From contig CAJXNP010000022.1 of the NCBI GenBank assembly GCA_913057175.1, positions 41,389-105,388 of the forward strand: DNA of 64,000 nt, in the 5' to 3' direction. This DNA is from an uncultured Cytophagales bacterium (GTDB lineage Bacteria > Bacteroidota > Bacteroidia > Cytophagales > Cyclobacteriaceae). Shown piece after piece: positions 47,091-56,748 of the stretch. How positions within the stretch are numbered: position 1 is the first letter of the stretch; the number at the start of each line of letters is the position of its first letter. Both the position numbers and the translations under genes were made by a program. The notes under the pieces are model-generated. The model was given only the letters and a program-made list of their open reading frames with translations, was not told the origin of the DNA and did not search any database.

Positions 47091-47744
47091 ATGCCCATTC
47101 AAATATCTTATCCGGAACAAAAGAAAAGACTCTTACAATCCAAAATTATAGGGATCATCCGGGTTGATCATACCCAAAATATCCTCAAACTGGTTCAAGC
47201 CATTTTAGAGGGAGGAATTCATACAATAGAAATTTCGCTCAATACACCTAATGCTTACGAAGCCATCAAAAGGGTAGATAAAAAATTTGGCGATGAAGTC
47301 TTTTTGGGTGTCGGAACGGTAACTTCAGTTAAAGAAGCAAAAAGAAGCATAAGCGCCGGGGCAAAGTTCATTGTCACCCCGATATCGGAATTCAAGGTGC
47401 TTAAATATGCCAAGAGGTTTAAAGTCCCGGTGTGTATGGGAGCTTTCAGCCCTACGGAGATATTTGAAGCATACAAAGCCGGAGCAACATTGGTAAAGGT
47501 GTTTCCCGCAGATACGATGGGACCAAAGTATATCAAAAACGTGAATGTCCCCTTGCCCGAAATTCCATTAATGCCAACTGGAGGTGTCAACGAAAATAAT
47601 ATTCATGAATGGTTTGATTCCGGGGCTAAAGCTGTTGGAATCAGTTCAGCCTTATTTTCCAACAAAGATTATTTGGAGGAAAAATTTGATTTAATTACAG
47701 AAAAAGCAAAATTGCTGGCCGAAAAAATACCCGACTTAAAATAA
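47091..47744 (+). CDS. KDPG/KDPGal-type class I aldolase
   Basis: 217 residues from the ATG at 47091 (an upstream in-frame start at 47049 gives an odd leader). The Schiff-base lysine is Lys136 in LVKVFPADTMGP. The general-base motif is IEISLNTP, closer to DgoA (EIPLNSP) than to Eda (EVTLRTP), because the usual Arg is Asn. GVGTVTSVKEA and PTGGVNENNI are family motifs. It would cleave a 2-keto-3-deoxy-6-phospho sugar acid to pyruvate and glyceraldehyde 3-phosphate. Specificity is open. Confidence 0.8.
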   Translation: MPIQISYPEQKKRLLQSKIIGIIRVDHTQNILKLVQAILEGGIHTIEISLNTPNAYEAIKRVDKKFGDEVFLGVGTVTSVKEAKRSISAGAKFIVTPISEFKVLKYAKRFKVPVCMGAFSPTEIFEAYKAGATLVKVFPADTMGPKYIKNVNVPLPEIPLMPTGGVNENNIHEWFDSGAKAVGISSALFSNKDYLEEKFDLITEKAKLLAEKIPDLK

Positions 47745-47827
47745 ACAGGAATCAGGCGAGTCCTTCAGGTAACTTTACCTTAATACAAAATTGAAGATTA
47801 AATGACTGATGATTCGCATTTCTTCCT

Positions 47828-47835
47828 AATTTTGA
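47828..47835 (+). promoter_or_regulatory. candidate Bacteroidota -7 box of pyk
   Basis: TAATTTTG matches TAnnTTTG fully and lies 24 bases before the ATG at 47860. No clear -33 TTG was found at the expected distance. Confidence 0.4.
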
Positions 47836-47859
47836 GGACTTAATTAACCTTACCTTTAA

Positions 47860-49305
47860 ATGAGAAAAAAGACCAAGATTGTTGCGACAATTTCTGACAG
47901 GAACTGTGATGTGAGTTTTATAAAAAAATTGAGAGAGGCCGGAGTAAACGTTGTCCGGTTAAACACAGCACATCAGACTCATGAAGACACCCTCAAGGTT
48001 ATTAAAAATGTAAGACAAGTTTCAGAAAGAATTGCTCTACTGCTAGACACGAAAGGACCGGAAATCAGGACAACCAAGGCAGTCGAACCCATTAATGTTA
48101 CATACGGAGATGAAATTTTTATAAAGGGAGATCCAGACAAAGTTACTACAAGGGATTGTATTTGTGTCAACTATCAGGGTTTCGTTGAAGACGTTCCCGT
48201 AGGAAGCATGGTCCTTATAGATGACGGGGCCATCGCACTTAAAATCAAAGGGAAAGAGGAAGATAAATTACTTTGCAAGGTTGAAAATGATGGTATCATC
48301 GAAGGACGGAAAAGTGTAAATATTCCTTCTGTTCACGTAAAATTACCTGCATTAAGTCAAAAGGATATTGATTACATCCACTTTGCCGTAGACCAAGATC
48401 TGGACTTTATTGCACATTCTTTTGTAAGGAATAAAGACGATGCCATCGCTGTTCAGAAAATCCTGGATGAAAGAGGAAGCGATATTAAGATCATTGCAAA
48501 AATAGAAAACCAGGATGGCGTCGATAATATTGATGAGATCCTGGACCATGTTTATGGAGTAATGATTGCACGGGGTGACCTTGCTGTTGAAGTTCCGCAG
48601 CATCGCATTCCCATCATTCAGAAAATGCTGATTGATAAATGCGTTTCCAAGGGAAAACCTGTCATTACAGCAACCCAGATGTTGCATTCCATGATTCACC
48701 ATCCGCGACCTACAAGAGCTGAGATCAGTGATGTGGCCAACGCGATATATGATGGAACAGATGCTGTTATGCTCAGTGGAGAAACTGCCTATGGGGAATT
48801 TCCAATAAAAGCCGTTCAAGTGATGACGAGCATTGCCATGGAAGTAGAGGCAGCCAAGGTACAAAATGTGAGCAAACCTATGGCGGTACAAGATGTAAAG
48901 AACGATATCATTACATTTCTGGGATATAGTGCCGTAAGAGCCCATCAGCAATTGGGAACCAAGGCCATCCTCGCTGATTCAACTACCGGAAGGACGATTA
49001 AAGCGATTGCTGCATACAGAGGCAACTGTATTGTTTTTGCACAATGCTACAACAAAAGAGTTATGAGGGAACTCGCGTTGTCATATGGGGTATATGCTAA
49101 CTATATGGAAGGCAGTAAATCACGGGAAGATTTTATTTTGGATGGCCTCAAACGTCTAATGAATAAATCCAACATTTCGGAAGAAGACAGAGTCGTGGTA
49201 ATCGCCGGAAATTTTGGGGTAAATATCGGTGCATCTTTCATGGAAATCAGTACGGTCAAGAACCTGCTGGAAAACAGCAATAAAACACTTTCCTTTTCCA
49301 GATAG
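47860..49305 (+). CDS. pyk: pyruvate kinase
   Basis: 481 residues. The N-terminal TKIVATISDRNCD, LLLDTKGPEIRTT, the signature with catalytic Lys (IKIIAKIENQDGVDN), MIARGDLAVEVP and ATQMLHSMIHHPRPTRAEISD-type sequence, and DAVMLSGETAYGEFP are all present. It makes pyruvate and ATP from phosphoenolpyruvate. It follows the aldolase gene by 115 bases, so the two may share pyruvate-forming metabolism. Confidence 0.95.
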   Translation: MRKKTKIVATISDRNCDVSFIKKLREAGVNVVRLNTAHQTHEDTLKVIKNVRQVSERIALLLDTKGPEIRTTKAVEPINVTYGDEIFIKGDPDKVTTRDCICVNYQGFVEDVPVGSMVLIDDGAIALKIKGKEEDKLLCKVENDGIIEGRKSVNIPSVHVKLPALSQKDIDYIHFAVDQDLDFIAHSFVRNKDDAIAVQKILDERGSDIKIIAKIENQDGVDNIDEILDHVYGVMIARGDLAVEVPQHRIPIIQKMLIDKCVSKGKPVITATQMLHSMIHHPRPTRAEISDVANAIYDGTDAVMLSGETAYGEFPIKAVQVMTSIAMEVEAAKVQNVSKPMAVQDVKNDIITFLGYSAVRAHQQLGTKAILADSTTGRTIKAIAAYRGNCIVFAQCYNKRVMRELALSYGVYANYMEGSKSREDFILDGLKRLMNKSNISEEDRVVVIAGNFGVNIGASFMEISTVKNLLENSNKTLSFSR

Positions 49306-49456
49306 ATAGATTTATTATTTTTCAAGGTGTTTCATTTGTAATTTTTGACTAATGGCTTTTAAGAACATTCTCCATACATAAACATCTGATATACAGTGTT
49401 TTAATTTTTTTGGCTCGAATATTGAGTTCTTCCTGTTGAGTCAAAAATTTAAAACG

Positions 49457-50377
49457 ATGAAAAAGATTTTGATTTTTTTAGTTATCGCTGGAGCAGCCTT
49501 AATTACAACCTTAGAAGCAAAAGCCCAATCTTATTATACAACTACTACTTATTCTTACGGTGAATGGTATTTACCTACTTATGTGTCTACAGTAGTTACA
49601 AATCGTTATTACGGTAGCAGGATCATTAATGCCAGAAGTTACCATATCAACGGGTATTTGACCTATAATTTATTCCTTCGTACAGGAAACACTTTTGTTG
49701 AATTGTCAATAGATCCATACGGGTATGTAAGCAATAGAATCGTGTATTCAAGTTTTCCGGCTCATCATGTGTGGATACACAACTTTAATTCACCGTATTT
49801 CAGGCCATACCATCATTACGGACATCATACGGTATATTACTACAACCATTTCCACCATCACAATCATCAAGTGACCTATCATCACTATAAGAATAATGTG
49901 AGCTATAGTGATCATCATTATGTAGCAACTAAAAATCACAAAAACCATGTTCATCAAAAAAATGATGCTCGTCGGTATGGACATTATCCTGACCGACCAT
50001 CCAGCCACAATGGTGAAATTAAAAGAAACGACAACAGGTATGGCAAGTATGTTGACCGGTCTAAGAGCAATAATGGAAACCATTACGGTCAATCGAAGAA
50101 TAAATCAAAAGGCAATAATGGAAATCACTACGGCCAATACAAGGAAAGAACAAAGAGTAATAATGGATACCATTATGGACAAACAAAAAATAATGGCAGA
50201 AGTAGTTCACCAAAAATATCCGGATCGAATAATGGAAACACCAGAAGAGATTACAGTGTTGCTAAAAATAGTACTTCCAAAAGCATGGTAAGATCAAGCA
50301 ATAGCAGAAGCAATAGTGATAATAGTGCAGGGAATTCTTCCGCAAGGGCTACTTTGAGTAGTAATCGCGGAAGATGA
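49457..50377 (+). CDS. secreted Tyr/His/Asn-rich repeat protein
   Basis: About 306 residues from the ATG at 49457; an earlier in-frame start at 49436 adds seven residues before the signal. The signal peptide ends at EAKAQ. The N-terminal half is Tyr-rich beta-type sequence, the middle is His/Tyr-rich and the C-terminal third is Asn/Ser/Lys-rich and probably disordered. It includes three near-identical 15-residue units (NNGNHYGQ type). I recognise no family. Histidine richness could bind metal or matrix. Confidence 0.7.
   Translation: MKKILIFLVIAGAALITTLEAKAQSYYTTTTYSYGEWYLPTYVSTVVTNRYYGSRIINARSYHINGYLTYNLFLRTGNTFVELSIDPYGYVSNRIVYSSFPAHHVWIHNFNSPYFRPYHHYGHHTVYYYNHFHHHNHQVTYHHYKNNVSYSDHHYVATKNHKNHVHQKNDARRYGHYPDRPSSHNGEIKRNDNRYGKYVDRSKSNNGNHYGQSKNKSKGNNGNHYGQYKERTKSNNGYHYGQTKNNGRSSSPKISGSNNGNTRRDYSVAKNSTSKSMVRSSNSRSNSDNSAGNSSARATLSSNRGR
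50069..50203 (+). repeat. 45-bp tandem repeat, three copies, in coding DNA
   Basis: AATAATGGA recurs at 50069, 50114 and 50159, exactly 45 bp apart. Each copy continues with a Tyr/His codon run and CAA, encoding NNG-x-HYGQ. The copies differ mainly at third codon positions, suggesting amplification followed by selection on the protein. Confidence 0.65.
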
Positions 50378-50411
50378 TAATCCAGATTTTTTTAGTTAGT
50401 TAAGGTTAAAA

Positions 50412-50441
50412 AAGCTGCTTTCGTGGAAGCAGCTTTTTTTT
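50412..50441 (+). terminator. rho-independent terminator
   Basis: AAGCTGCTT (50412-50420) and AAGCAGCTT (50427-50435) around a 6-base loop, followed by T8. It lies 35 bases after the stop codon of the repeat protein. Confidence 0.85.
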
Positions 50442-50456
50442 ATTTACTGAAAGTAG

Positions 50457-50528
50457 TAGCCTCGCTAGGAATCGAACCTAGATCTAGAGTTTAGGAAACT
50501 CCTATTCTATCCATTGAACTACGAGGCC
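50457..50528 (-). tRNA. tRNA-Arg (anticodon CCT)
   Basis: Read on the minus strand, GGCCTCG pairs with CGAGGCT as the acceptor stem (one G-U). The anticodon loop is TTCCTAA between GGAGT and ACTCT, giving anticodon CCT. The T arm contains GGTTCGATTCC and the discriminator is A. CCA is not encoded. It lies between the repeat protein and hflX. Confidence 0.92.
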
Positions 50529-50604
50529 AGAATATTTAGTGATTTGTTGATTGAATGATTTTGTGATTTACAACCACATCCCCCGTTTGGGAGGGCAAAA
50601 ATAA

Positions 50605-51771
50605 TTAATATGTTTCATTTTTCAAGTAATTGGGGAAAATCGCAAAGTGTCTCTTCTTCACTTCTTCAACAAGTTTTTCCCGCAATTCCGAAATATTCAG
50701 TTTTTTCTTTGCCGAAACATATACCTTCCCGGAATTTCCATTAAACATTTTTCCATTTAGGGAAATATGTTCTTCTTCCGATTCCTCTGCATTTAGCTGA
50801 TCAATTTTGTTGTAGACATATATTGTCGGCTTGTCGGAAGCACCTATATCTGTCAGGGTATTTTGCACAACATCAATATGATCGTGATAAGCCGGATGAG
50901 ACACATCGACTACATGCAATAGTATGTCACTCTCAATGACTTCATTCAAAGTGGACTTAAAAGATTCGATAAGGTGGTGTGGTAGTTTCCTGATAAAGCC
51001 AACCGTATCAGACAGCAAAAAAGGAATATTATCAATCACAACTTTTCTCACAGTCGCATCAACGGTTGCGAACAATTTATCCTCAGCGTGAACTTTCGAT
51101 TTTGCTAATAAATTCATTAGGGTGGACTTGCCCACATTCGTATAGCCTACCAATGCTACCCGCACAACGTTTGACCGGGATTTTCGCTGGGTCATGGTTT
51201 GTTTGTCGATCTTTTCCAATCGCTTTTTCAAAACGGAGATCTGGTCGCGGATTACCCGTCGGTCAGTCTCTATCTCCTTCTCTCCGGCTCCTCCCCTGGT
51301 GCCGGTACCACCTCTTTGTCGCTCAAGGTGCGTCCACATCCTTGTCAGACGTGGCATTAGGTATTGGTATCTTGCCAGTTCGACTTGAGTTTTAGCCTGA
51401 GATGTTTGAGCCCTCTTTAAGAAAATCTCGAGGATCAGGAGACTCCGGTCATAAATTCTGCATTTCAATGTTTTTTCAAGATTTCGCAGTTGAGAAGGGC
51501 TTAGATCATCATCAAATATGGCCAGTTCGATGTCATTGGCTTTTACATATTCGCCTACTTCCTCTACTTTCCCCTTTCCAACAAAAAACCTGGGGTCAGG
51601 TTTATCAATTTTTTGTATAAATGATTTTTTCGTTTCAACTCCCAGCGTCTTGGCAAGAAATTCTAATTCGTCTAAATATTCCTGCGTTTTTTCAGCTGGT
51701 TGCTGATGGCTGACAATTGCAACCAGAACCGCTTTTTCATTTTTTACTTTCGTACTGATAATATTCTCCAT
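50605..51771 (-). CDS. hflX: ribosome-associated GTPase HflX
   Basis: 388 residues. The N-terminal HflX domain ends in the glycine-rich signature RQRGGTGTRGGAGEKEIETD (151-170). The G domain has Walker A GYTNVGKS (209-216), LLSDTVGFIRKLPHHLIESF and the NKxD motif (YNKIDQL). HflX splits or rescues stalled 70S ribosomes under stress. It is monocistronic and divergent from the exopolysaccharide operon. Confidence 0.95.
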   Translation of the reverse strand: MENIISTKVKNEKAVLVAIVSHQQPAEKTQEYLDELEFLAKTLGVETKKSFIQKIDKPDPRFFVGKGKVEEVGEYVKANDIELAIFDDDLSPSQLRNLEKTLKCRIYDRSLLILEIFLKRAQTSQAKTQVELARYQYLMPRLTRMWTHLERQRGGTGTRGGAGEKEIETDRRVIRDQISVLKKRLEKIDKQTMTQRKSRSNVVRVALVGYTNVGKSTLMNLLAKSKVHAEDKLFATVDATVRKVVIDNIPFLLSDTVGFIRKLPHHLIESFKSTLNEVIESDILLHVVDVSHPAYHDHIDVVQNTLTDIGASDKPTIYVYNKIDQLNAEESEEEHISLNGKMFNGNSGKVYVSAKKKLNISELREKLVEEVKKRHFAIFPNYLKNETY

Positions 51772-51900
51772 TCAAAAACTTATGATCCCTCAATCGCTTA
51801 CTATTGAATCGACAAAGTTATTTAATAATAATTTCAATAATTAATTCTAATACTAGTTTGCTGAATTTTTTTATTTATTTTAGCGGAACCTATGATTTAA

Positions 51901-53004
51901 ATGAGAATAGCGATTGTTTTAAATACCTCCTGGAATATTTATAATTTCAGAAAAGGTTTAGTGGAGGCTTTAATTAGGAACGGACATGAGGTTATCACAA
52001 TTGCTCCCAACGACCGATACAGCTCTAAATTAACCCGTTTGGGATGCAAGCACCACCATGTCAGAATGGATAGCAGGGGCGTCAATCCGATCAAGGATTT
52101 TCTGTTGACCGCCGAACTATTTTTCAAATACAGGAAAATTAAACCTGATGTAATTCTGCACTATACCATCAAACCCAATATTTACGGAACAATAGCCGCT
52201 TCACTTTTGAAGATTCCGGTTATTAATAACGTATGTGGATTGGGCACGGTTTTCCTTGACAAAAATTTTGCATCTTTTATTGCCATTAAACTGTATCGGT
52301 TTGCCTTCCGCTTTCCAAAAAGAATCTTTTTCCAGAACAATGATGACCTGACTTTATTTCGAAGAAAGAAAATAGTCGATGAAAAAGTCTGCGATGTTGT
52401 GCCTGGTTCCGGTATTGACCTGGAAAAATTTAAGCCCAGAAAAAACGAAAACAATCAGAAATTTACCTTTCTCTTGATATCCCGGCTGATCTATGACAAA
52501 GGAATTGTCGAGTACATTGATGCCATTAAAAAACTAAAAGAAGAGGGTGTGGATGCGAATTTTCAGATACTTGGTGCAATCGATGAGAAGCACAGGAGGG
52601 GTATCCCGAAAGAAATTATTGACAAGTGGATCAATGACGGGATGATAGAGTATTTGGGAACAACTGGCGACGTACGGAAAGCTATCTCCCATTCTGATTG
52701 CGTTGTACTACCCTCCTATAGAGAAGGAACGCCCAAGACACTTCTTGAAGCGGCAAGCATGGCAAAACCCCTGATCGCTACAAATGTTCCGGGATGTAAC
52801 AATGTCGTAAAACATAACTTTAACGGTTTCCTTTGCAAATTGAAAGATGGTCAGGATCTTGCCATCCAAATGGAGAAGGTCCTAAACTTATCTAAGGTTG
52901 AGATCGATCAGCTTGGTAAAAACAGTCGGAAAAATGTGGAAGATAATTTTGACGAAAAGATCGTTATCAATACATATTTGCAATCAATCAATAACTTAAA
53001 ATAG
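51901..53004 (+). CDS. GT4-type glycosyltransferase
   Basis: 367 residues. Glycosyltransferase GT-B fold. The N-terminal MRIAIVLNTSWNIYNFRKGL belongs to the acceptor domain. The C-terminal donor domain begins near FTFLLISRLIYDKGI and contains the E-x7-E-like motif VLPSYREGTPKTLLEAASM. First gene of an exopolysaccharide operon (3-base gap to rfbC). It presumably adds a sugar to a lipid-linked repeat unit. Confidence 0.85.
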   Translation: MRIAIVLNTSWNIYNFRKGLVEALIRNGHEVITIAPNDRYSSKLTRLGCKHHHVRMDSRGVNPIKDFLLTAELFFKYRKIKPDVILHYTIKPNIYGTIAASLLKIPVINNVCGLGTVFLDKNFASFIAIKLYRFAFRFPKRIFFQNNDDLTLFRRKKIVDEKVCDVVPGSGIDLEKFKPRKNENNQKFTFLLISRLIYDKGIVEYIDAIKKLKEEGVDANFQILGAIDEKHRRGIPKEIIDKWINDGMIEYLGTTGDVRKAISHSDCVVLPSYREGTPKTLLEAASMAKPLIATNVPGCNNVVKHNFNGFLCKLKDGQDLAIQMEKVLNLSKVEIDQLGKNSRKNVEDNFDEKIVINTYLQSINNLK

Positions 53005-53007
53005 TAC

Positions 53008-53550
53008 ATGAAGATTATTGAAACGGGTTTTGATGGCCTTCTGGCAATGGAACCTGATATCTACAATGACTCCCGCGGTTATTTCTTCGAATCATACAAT
53101 CTACAAAAGTTTAAAGAATTTGGCCTGAACGTAAATTTTGTCCAGGACAACCAGTCTTTTTCCTCTAAGCATGTTCTCAGGGGGCTTCATTTTCAATTGA
53201 AGCCTCATCAGCAGGGAAAATTAGTCCGGGCAATTACCGGGAAGGTGCTCGATGTAGTAGTAGACATAAGGAAGAATTCTCCAACTTTTGGTAAAAAATT
53301 TAAATACATCCTCGATTCGAAGAAAAATAACTTTCTATACATACCCGAAGGATTCGCTCATGGATTTCTGACGTTGGAAGATTCCATTTTCTTTTATAAA
53401 TGCACACGGCTTTATCACAAAGATTCTGATTCAGGTATTCTATGGAATGATCCCGATTTAGGTATCGATTGGGAAGTGAAACATCCAATCGTTTCTGAAA
53501 AAGATCAAAGATTACAAACTTTTCAAGAATTTTTGAATAATATTGAGTAA
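53008..53550 (+). CDS. rfbC: dTDP-4-dehydrorhamnose 3,5-epimerase
   Basis: 180 residues, the family's usual size. LRGLHFQLKPHQQGKLVRAI carries the catalytic His and Lys of the cupin fold. IPEGFAHGFLTLEDS and DPDLGIDW near the C-terminus are also typical. It makes the 4-keto-L-rhamnose intermediate. rfbA, B and D are not in the window, so they must lie elsewhere. Confidence 0.92.
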   Translation: MKIIETGFDGLLAMEPDIYNDSRGYFFESYNLQKFKEFGLNVNFVQDNQSFSSKHVLRGLHFQLKPHQQGKLVRAITGKVLDVVVDIRKNSPTFGKKFKYILDSKKNNFLYIPEGFAHGFLTLEDSIFFYKCTRLYHKDSDSGILWNDPDLGIDWEVKHPIVSEKDQRLQTFQEFLNNIE

Positions 53551-53570
53551 CAGAGCTTTATTGTATACAA

Positions 53571-54359
53571 ATGATCAGGCATTTATTTTTTAAGCTGTTT
53601 ACCTTTTTGTTATGCGCCGGGGCTGTTATGTCCTGCAAGTCGTATAAGCAGAATTATATGTTCCGGTATGATGAAGACGACCTGACCAACTTTAAAATTG
53701 CTGTCAACCAGATTGAAAGAAACTATGTGATCAGCCCGAATGACATCCTCGAATTAAATGTATTTACCCACAACGGAGAACGCATTATTGATCCTGATTT
53801 TGAGCTAAGAAACCAGGGGAATAATAATATGAACAACAACAATCAGCAACAAAGATATAATGAATTTAGGGTGTTGCAGGATAGCACGATTAAGCTACCA
53901 TTGTTGGGCCATGTTAAGCTGGTTGGGATGACCATTGATGAGGCGGAAACTTATTTACAGGAAAGATATTCTGAATTTTATTCCGAACCTTTTGTAAATT
54001 TAAAATACTCCAACAAAAGAGTGATCGTTTTGGGAGGTGTAGGTGGACAGATCGTTTATTTACAGGATGAAAAGATCAATTTGCTGGAAGTTCTGGCATT
54101 GGCTGGCGGGATAAATGAAGACAGCAAAGCCCAAAATATCCGAATAATCAGGGGTGATCTGCATCAACCTGAGGTTTACCTGGTAGACCTATCGACCATT
54201 AAGGGTATGACACAGAGCATTGTGCCGATCGAGCCTGGTGACATTGTATATGTAGAACCACACCGGAAAGTTGTAACGGAAACCTTAAGGGATTTTACAC
54301 TCGTATTGGCTACCGTAACAAGTTTAGTTTCAATGGTTGTTCTTATCAGAACATTATAG
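53571..54359 (+). CDS. polysaccharide export lipoprotein (Wza/OPX family)
   Basis: 262 residues with a lipobox (AVMSC, Cys22). The Poly_export domain runs from YVISPNDILELNVFTHNG to FVNLKYSNKRVIVLGGVGG, followed by a SLBB domain (INLLEVLALAGGINEDSKAQNIRIIRG). A C-terminal membrane segment ends the protein. It forms the outer-membrane or periplasmic export channel for capsule or EPS and works with the Wzc-like kinase encoded next. Confidence 0.9.
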   Translation: MIRHLFFKLFTFLLCAGAVMSCKSYKQNYMFRYDEDDLTNFKIAVNQIERNYVISPNDILELNVFTHNGERIIDPDFELRNQGNNNMNNNNQQQRYNEFRVLQDSTIKLPLLGHVKLVGMTIDEAETYLQERYSEFYSEPFVNLKYSNKRVIVLGGVGGQIVYLQDEKINLLEVLALAGGINEDSKAQNIRIIRGDLHQPEVYLVDLSTIKGMTQSIVPIEPGDIVYVEPHRKVVTETLRDFTLVLATVTSLVSMVVLIRTL

Positions 54360-54360
54360 T

Positions 54361-56748
54361 ATGGCTGGAGAGAATGGTGTATATAAAAATATTAATCAAC
54401 CACCTGCAGGAGTGGAAGAGGATATCAACAGCCTGGATGTTGAGAAATTTCTTGGCATCATTCGAAAAAACCTGAAATGGGTGGTCGTGATCATGGCAAT
54501 GTGTGTATTTATTGCATACTTATTTGTCCGGTACACTCCCGAAACTTTCGAATCATCTTCGGTTCTTCAATTATCTGTTAAAAGTGAAGCAAGTGTTTTT
54601 GGATTCAAAAGCTTTGAAGACGATATCTACAATATCTCTAAAGAAATCGAGCTTCTAAAATCCAACTTGTTTTTGGGCAAGGTGGCGAATGAAATTGACC
54701 AGGATGTGAGCTACTATGCTGTTGGTGATATCCTGAATAATGAGAGATATAAAAACAATCCATTTGAAGTAAGCTATAAAATACTTAGCGACTTTGTGCC
54801 TGACCGGAATTTTGAATTGGACATCTTAAATGAAAAAGAATTTCGATTAAAATTCACTGAACCAAATGGAAGATTTTTTGAAAAAATCTATGAATTCGGG
54901 GATACGGTTAAAACAGATTATTTCAACTTTTTTATTACCCTAACTGAGAATTACGATCCCAGGAACGATAACGTGTATTATTTCTTCCGGATCAATAGTC
55001 ATGATGCTTTAGTTAATTACCTTTCCAAGAACGTTACTGTACAACCGCTTGATTTCAAAGCCAATACCATCACGCTTTCATTTCAGGATAATAATAAAAC
55101 AAAGGCGCACGATATTGTTGAAGCTCTGGATACCCTCTATCTCTACTATTCTCAGCAGGAAAAAAACAAAGAGACGGAGCAAAAGATCCGCTTTCTAAAC
55201 GAACAATTAGAAACCACAGAAGAAAAGCTAAATGAAATAGAAACCTATTTTGAAGATTTTACGATCCGACACAAGACTACTAATTTTGATGAAAATCTTT
55301 CCAAAACGATTCTCCAGCTAGAACACCTGGACTCTCAAAAATATGCCCTTCAGAGAAAAATTCAGACAATAAATTCCGTCAACGAGAAGATTGCTGATAA
55401 AGAAATATTCGCGATAGGACCATTTGAATTAAGCCTTCTCCCTCCTGATTTAAAAAAAGAGATCAACTCCTACGAAGAATTGGTCAATCGCAAAAACCAG
55501 CTGGAGGAGTCATACAAACCCAACACTTATGTTATTCAAAAAACCAATAATCAACTCAATTATATAGCAGAAAGGCTCGCCCTTTATTTGGATGATTACC
55601 ATTCCAGTCTGAGGCAGGAACTGGCAGATCTGAACAAAAGCCGTGCGGAATTAGAAGAAGATTTCGTTGCAATGCCATCCAAGAAGACGGAATACAGCAA
55701 AACGGAAAGATATTACAACCTCTATGAAGAATTTTATCTGTCATTGATCAAAAACAAAGCGGCATTTGAATTGGCGCAAGCGGGAACTACTGCGGATTAC
55801 AAAATTCTTTCCCCAGCCAGTATTCCGGGCAAACCGATTTCGCCGAATTCATTTCTTTATATTGGAATTGGTGCGATTATTGGCCTGATCATTAGCCTTT
55901 TCTTTATAGGGATAAAATACCTGATCCATAACAAAGTTTCCAGTCAAAAAGAATTGGAACATATGACCCATCTGCCTGTCATTGGTACTATACCTCTTTA
56001 TCGTCATGATAAAAATGATCCAAACCGATTGGTGGTTGATAAATACCCAAGATCAGAGTTGAGTGAAGCCTTCCGGTCATTGCGAACTAACCTGGAGTTC
56101 ATGAATGGCAACAATCAAAAACCCATTATTTGCATCACTTCATCCATTAGTGGGGAAGGGAAGACTTTTGTTTCGGTCAATATGGGCGGAATAATCAGTA
56201 TGCTTAAAAGTAGGGTTGTCATCATTGATCTTGATATGAGAAAACCCAGGTTGCAAAAGGTATTCTACGACAATGTCGCAAATGAAGGTGTAAGCACAAT
56301 TTTAATTGGTAAAACGGAAACCAAGGATGCTATCCTTAAAACCAACTTGAAAAATCTTGATTATATTCCTTCAGGTCCAATACCACCAAATCCAGCAGAA
56401 TTAATTGCCGGAAAGTATTTTGACAAAATGATCGAAGAGCTAAAATTAAAATATGATATCATCATCATAGACACTCCGCCAGTTGGACTGGTCACAGACG
56501 GAATTACAGCGATGAAAATCGCCACGATACCATTATTTGTGGTCAGATCGGACTTTTCTAAGAAAGCCTTTATTCGATCTATCAATAAAATCACACAAAT
56601 CCACCGTTTTAACAATCCAAGTATTATTCTTAACTCTGTGAAAAAATCCGGGAGCTATGGTTACGGGTATGGGAAAAACAGCTATGGCTACTACGAAGAA
56701 GTCAAGGAGTCAGGATTATTTAAAATAAAAAGTCTTTTAGGATTGTAA
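54361..56748 (+). CDS. polysaccharide co-polymerase / BY-kinase (Wzc-like)
   Basis: 795 residues from the ATG at 54361 (one base after the previous stop). An in-frame ATG at 54337 inside the upstream gene is less likely. A Wzz domain lies between two membrane helices, with coiled coils (about residues 275-460). The kinase has Walker A SGEGKT (597-602), Walker A' IIDLDMRKPR (621-630), Walker B IIIDTPP (701-707) and a Tyr-rich C-terminal tail (SYGYGYGKNSYGYYEE). It controls EPS chain length by autophosphorylation. Confidence 0.92.
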   Translation: MAGENGVYKNINQPPAGVEEDINSLDVEKFLGIIRKNLKWVVVIMAMCVFIAYLFVRYTPETFESSSVLQLSVKSEASVFGFKSFEDDIYNISKEIELLKSNLFLGKVANEIDQDVSYYAVGDILNNERYKNNPFEVSYKILSDFVPDRNFELDILNEKEFRLKFTEPNGRFFEKIYEFGDTVKTDYFNFFITLTENYDPRNDNVYYFFRINSHDALVNYLSKNVTVQPLDFKANTITLSFQDNNKTKAHDIVEALDTLYLYYSQQEKNKETEQKIRFLNEQLETTEEKLNEIETYFEDFTIRHKTTNFDENLSKTILQLEHLDSQKYALQRKIQTINSVNEKIADKEIFAIGPFELSLLPPDLKKEINSYEELVNRKNQLEESYKPNTYVIQKTNNQLNYIAERLALYLDDYHSSLRQELADLNKSRAELEEDFVAMPSKKTEYSKTERYYNLYEEFYLSLIKNKAAFELAQAGTTADYKILSPASIPGKPISPNSFLYIGIGAIIGLIISLFFIGIKYLIHNKVSSQKELEHMTHLPVIGTIPLYRHDKNDPNRLVVDKYPRSELSEAFRSLRTNLEFMNGNNQKPIICITSSISGEGKTFVSVNMGGIISMLKSRVVIIDLDMRKPRLQKVFYDNVANEGVSTILIGKTETKDAILKTNLKNLDYIPSGPIPPNPAELIAGKYFDKMIEELKLKYDIIIIDTPPVGLVTDGITAMKIATIPLFVVRSDFSKKAFIRSINKITQIHRFNNPSIILNSVKKSGSYGYGYGKNSYGYYEEVKESGLFKIKSLLGL

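Noticed and set aside
48352..48951. Minus-strand 199-codon frame
   Set aside because: Antisense to the conserved core of pyruvate kinase.
49436..50377. CRISPR-like array suspected from regular repeats near 50.1 kb
   Set aside because: The repeats are 45-bp in-frame coding units without spacers.
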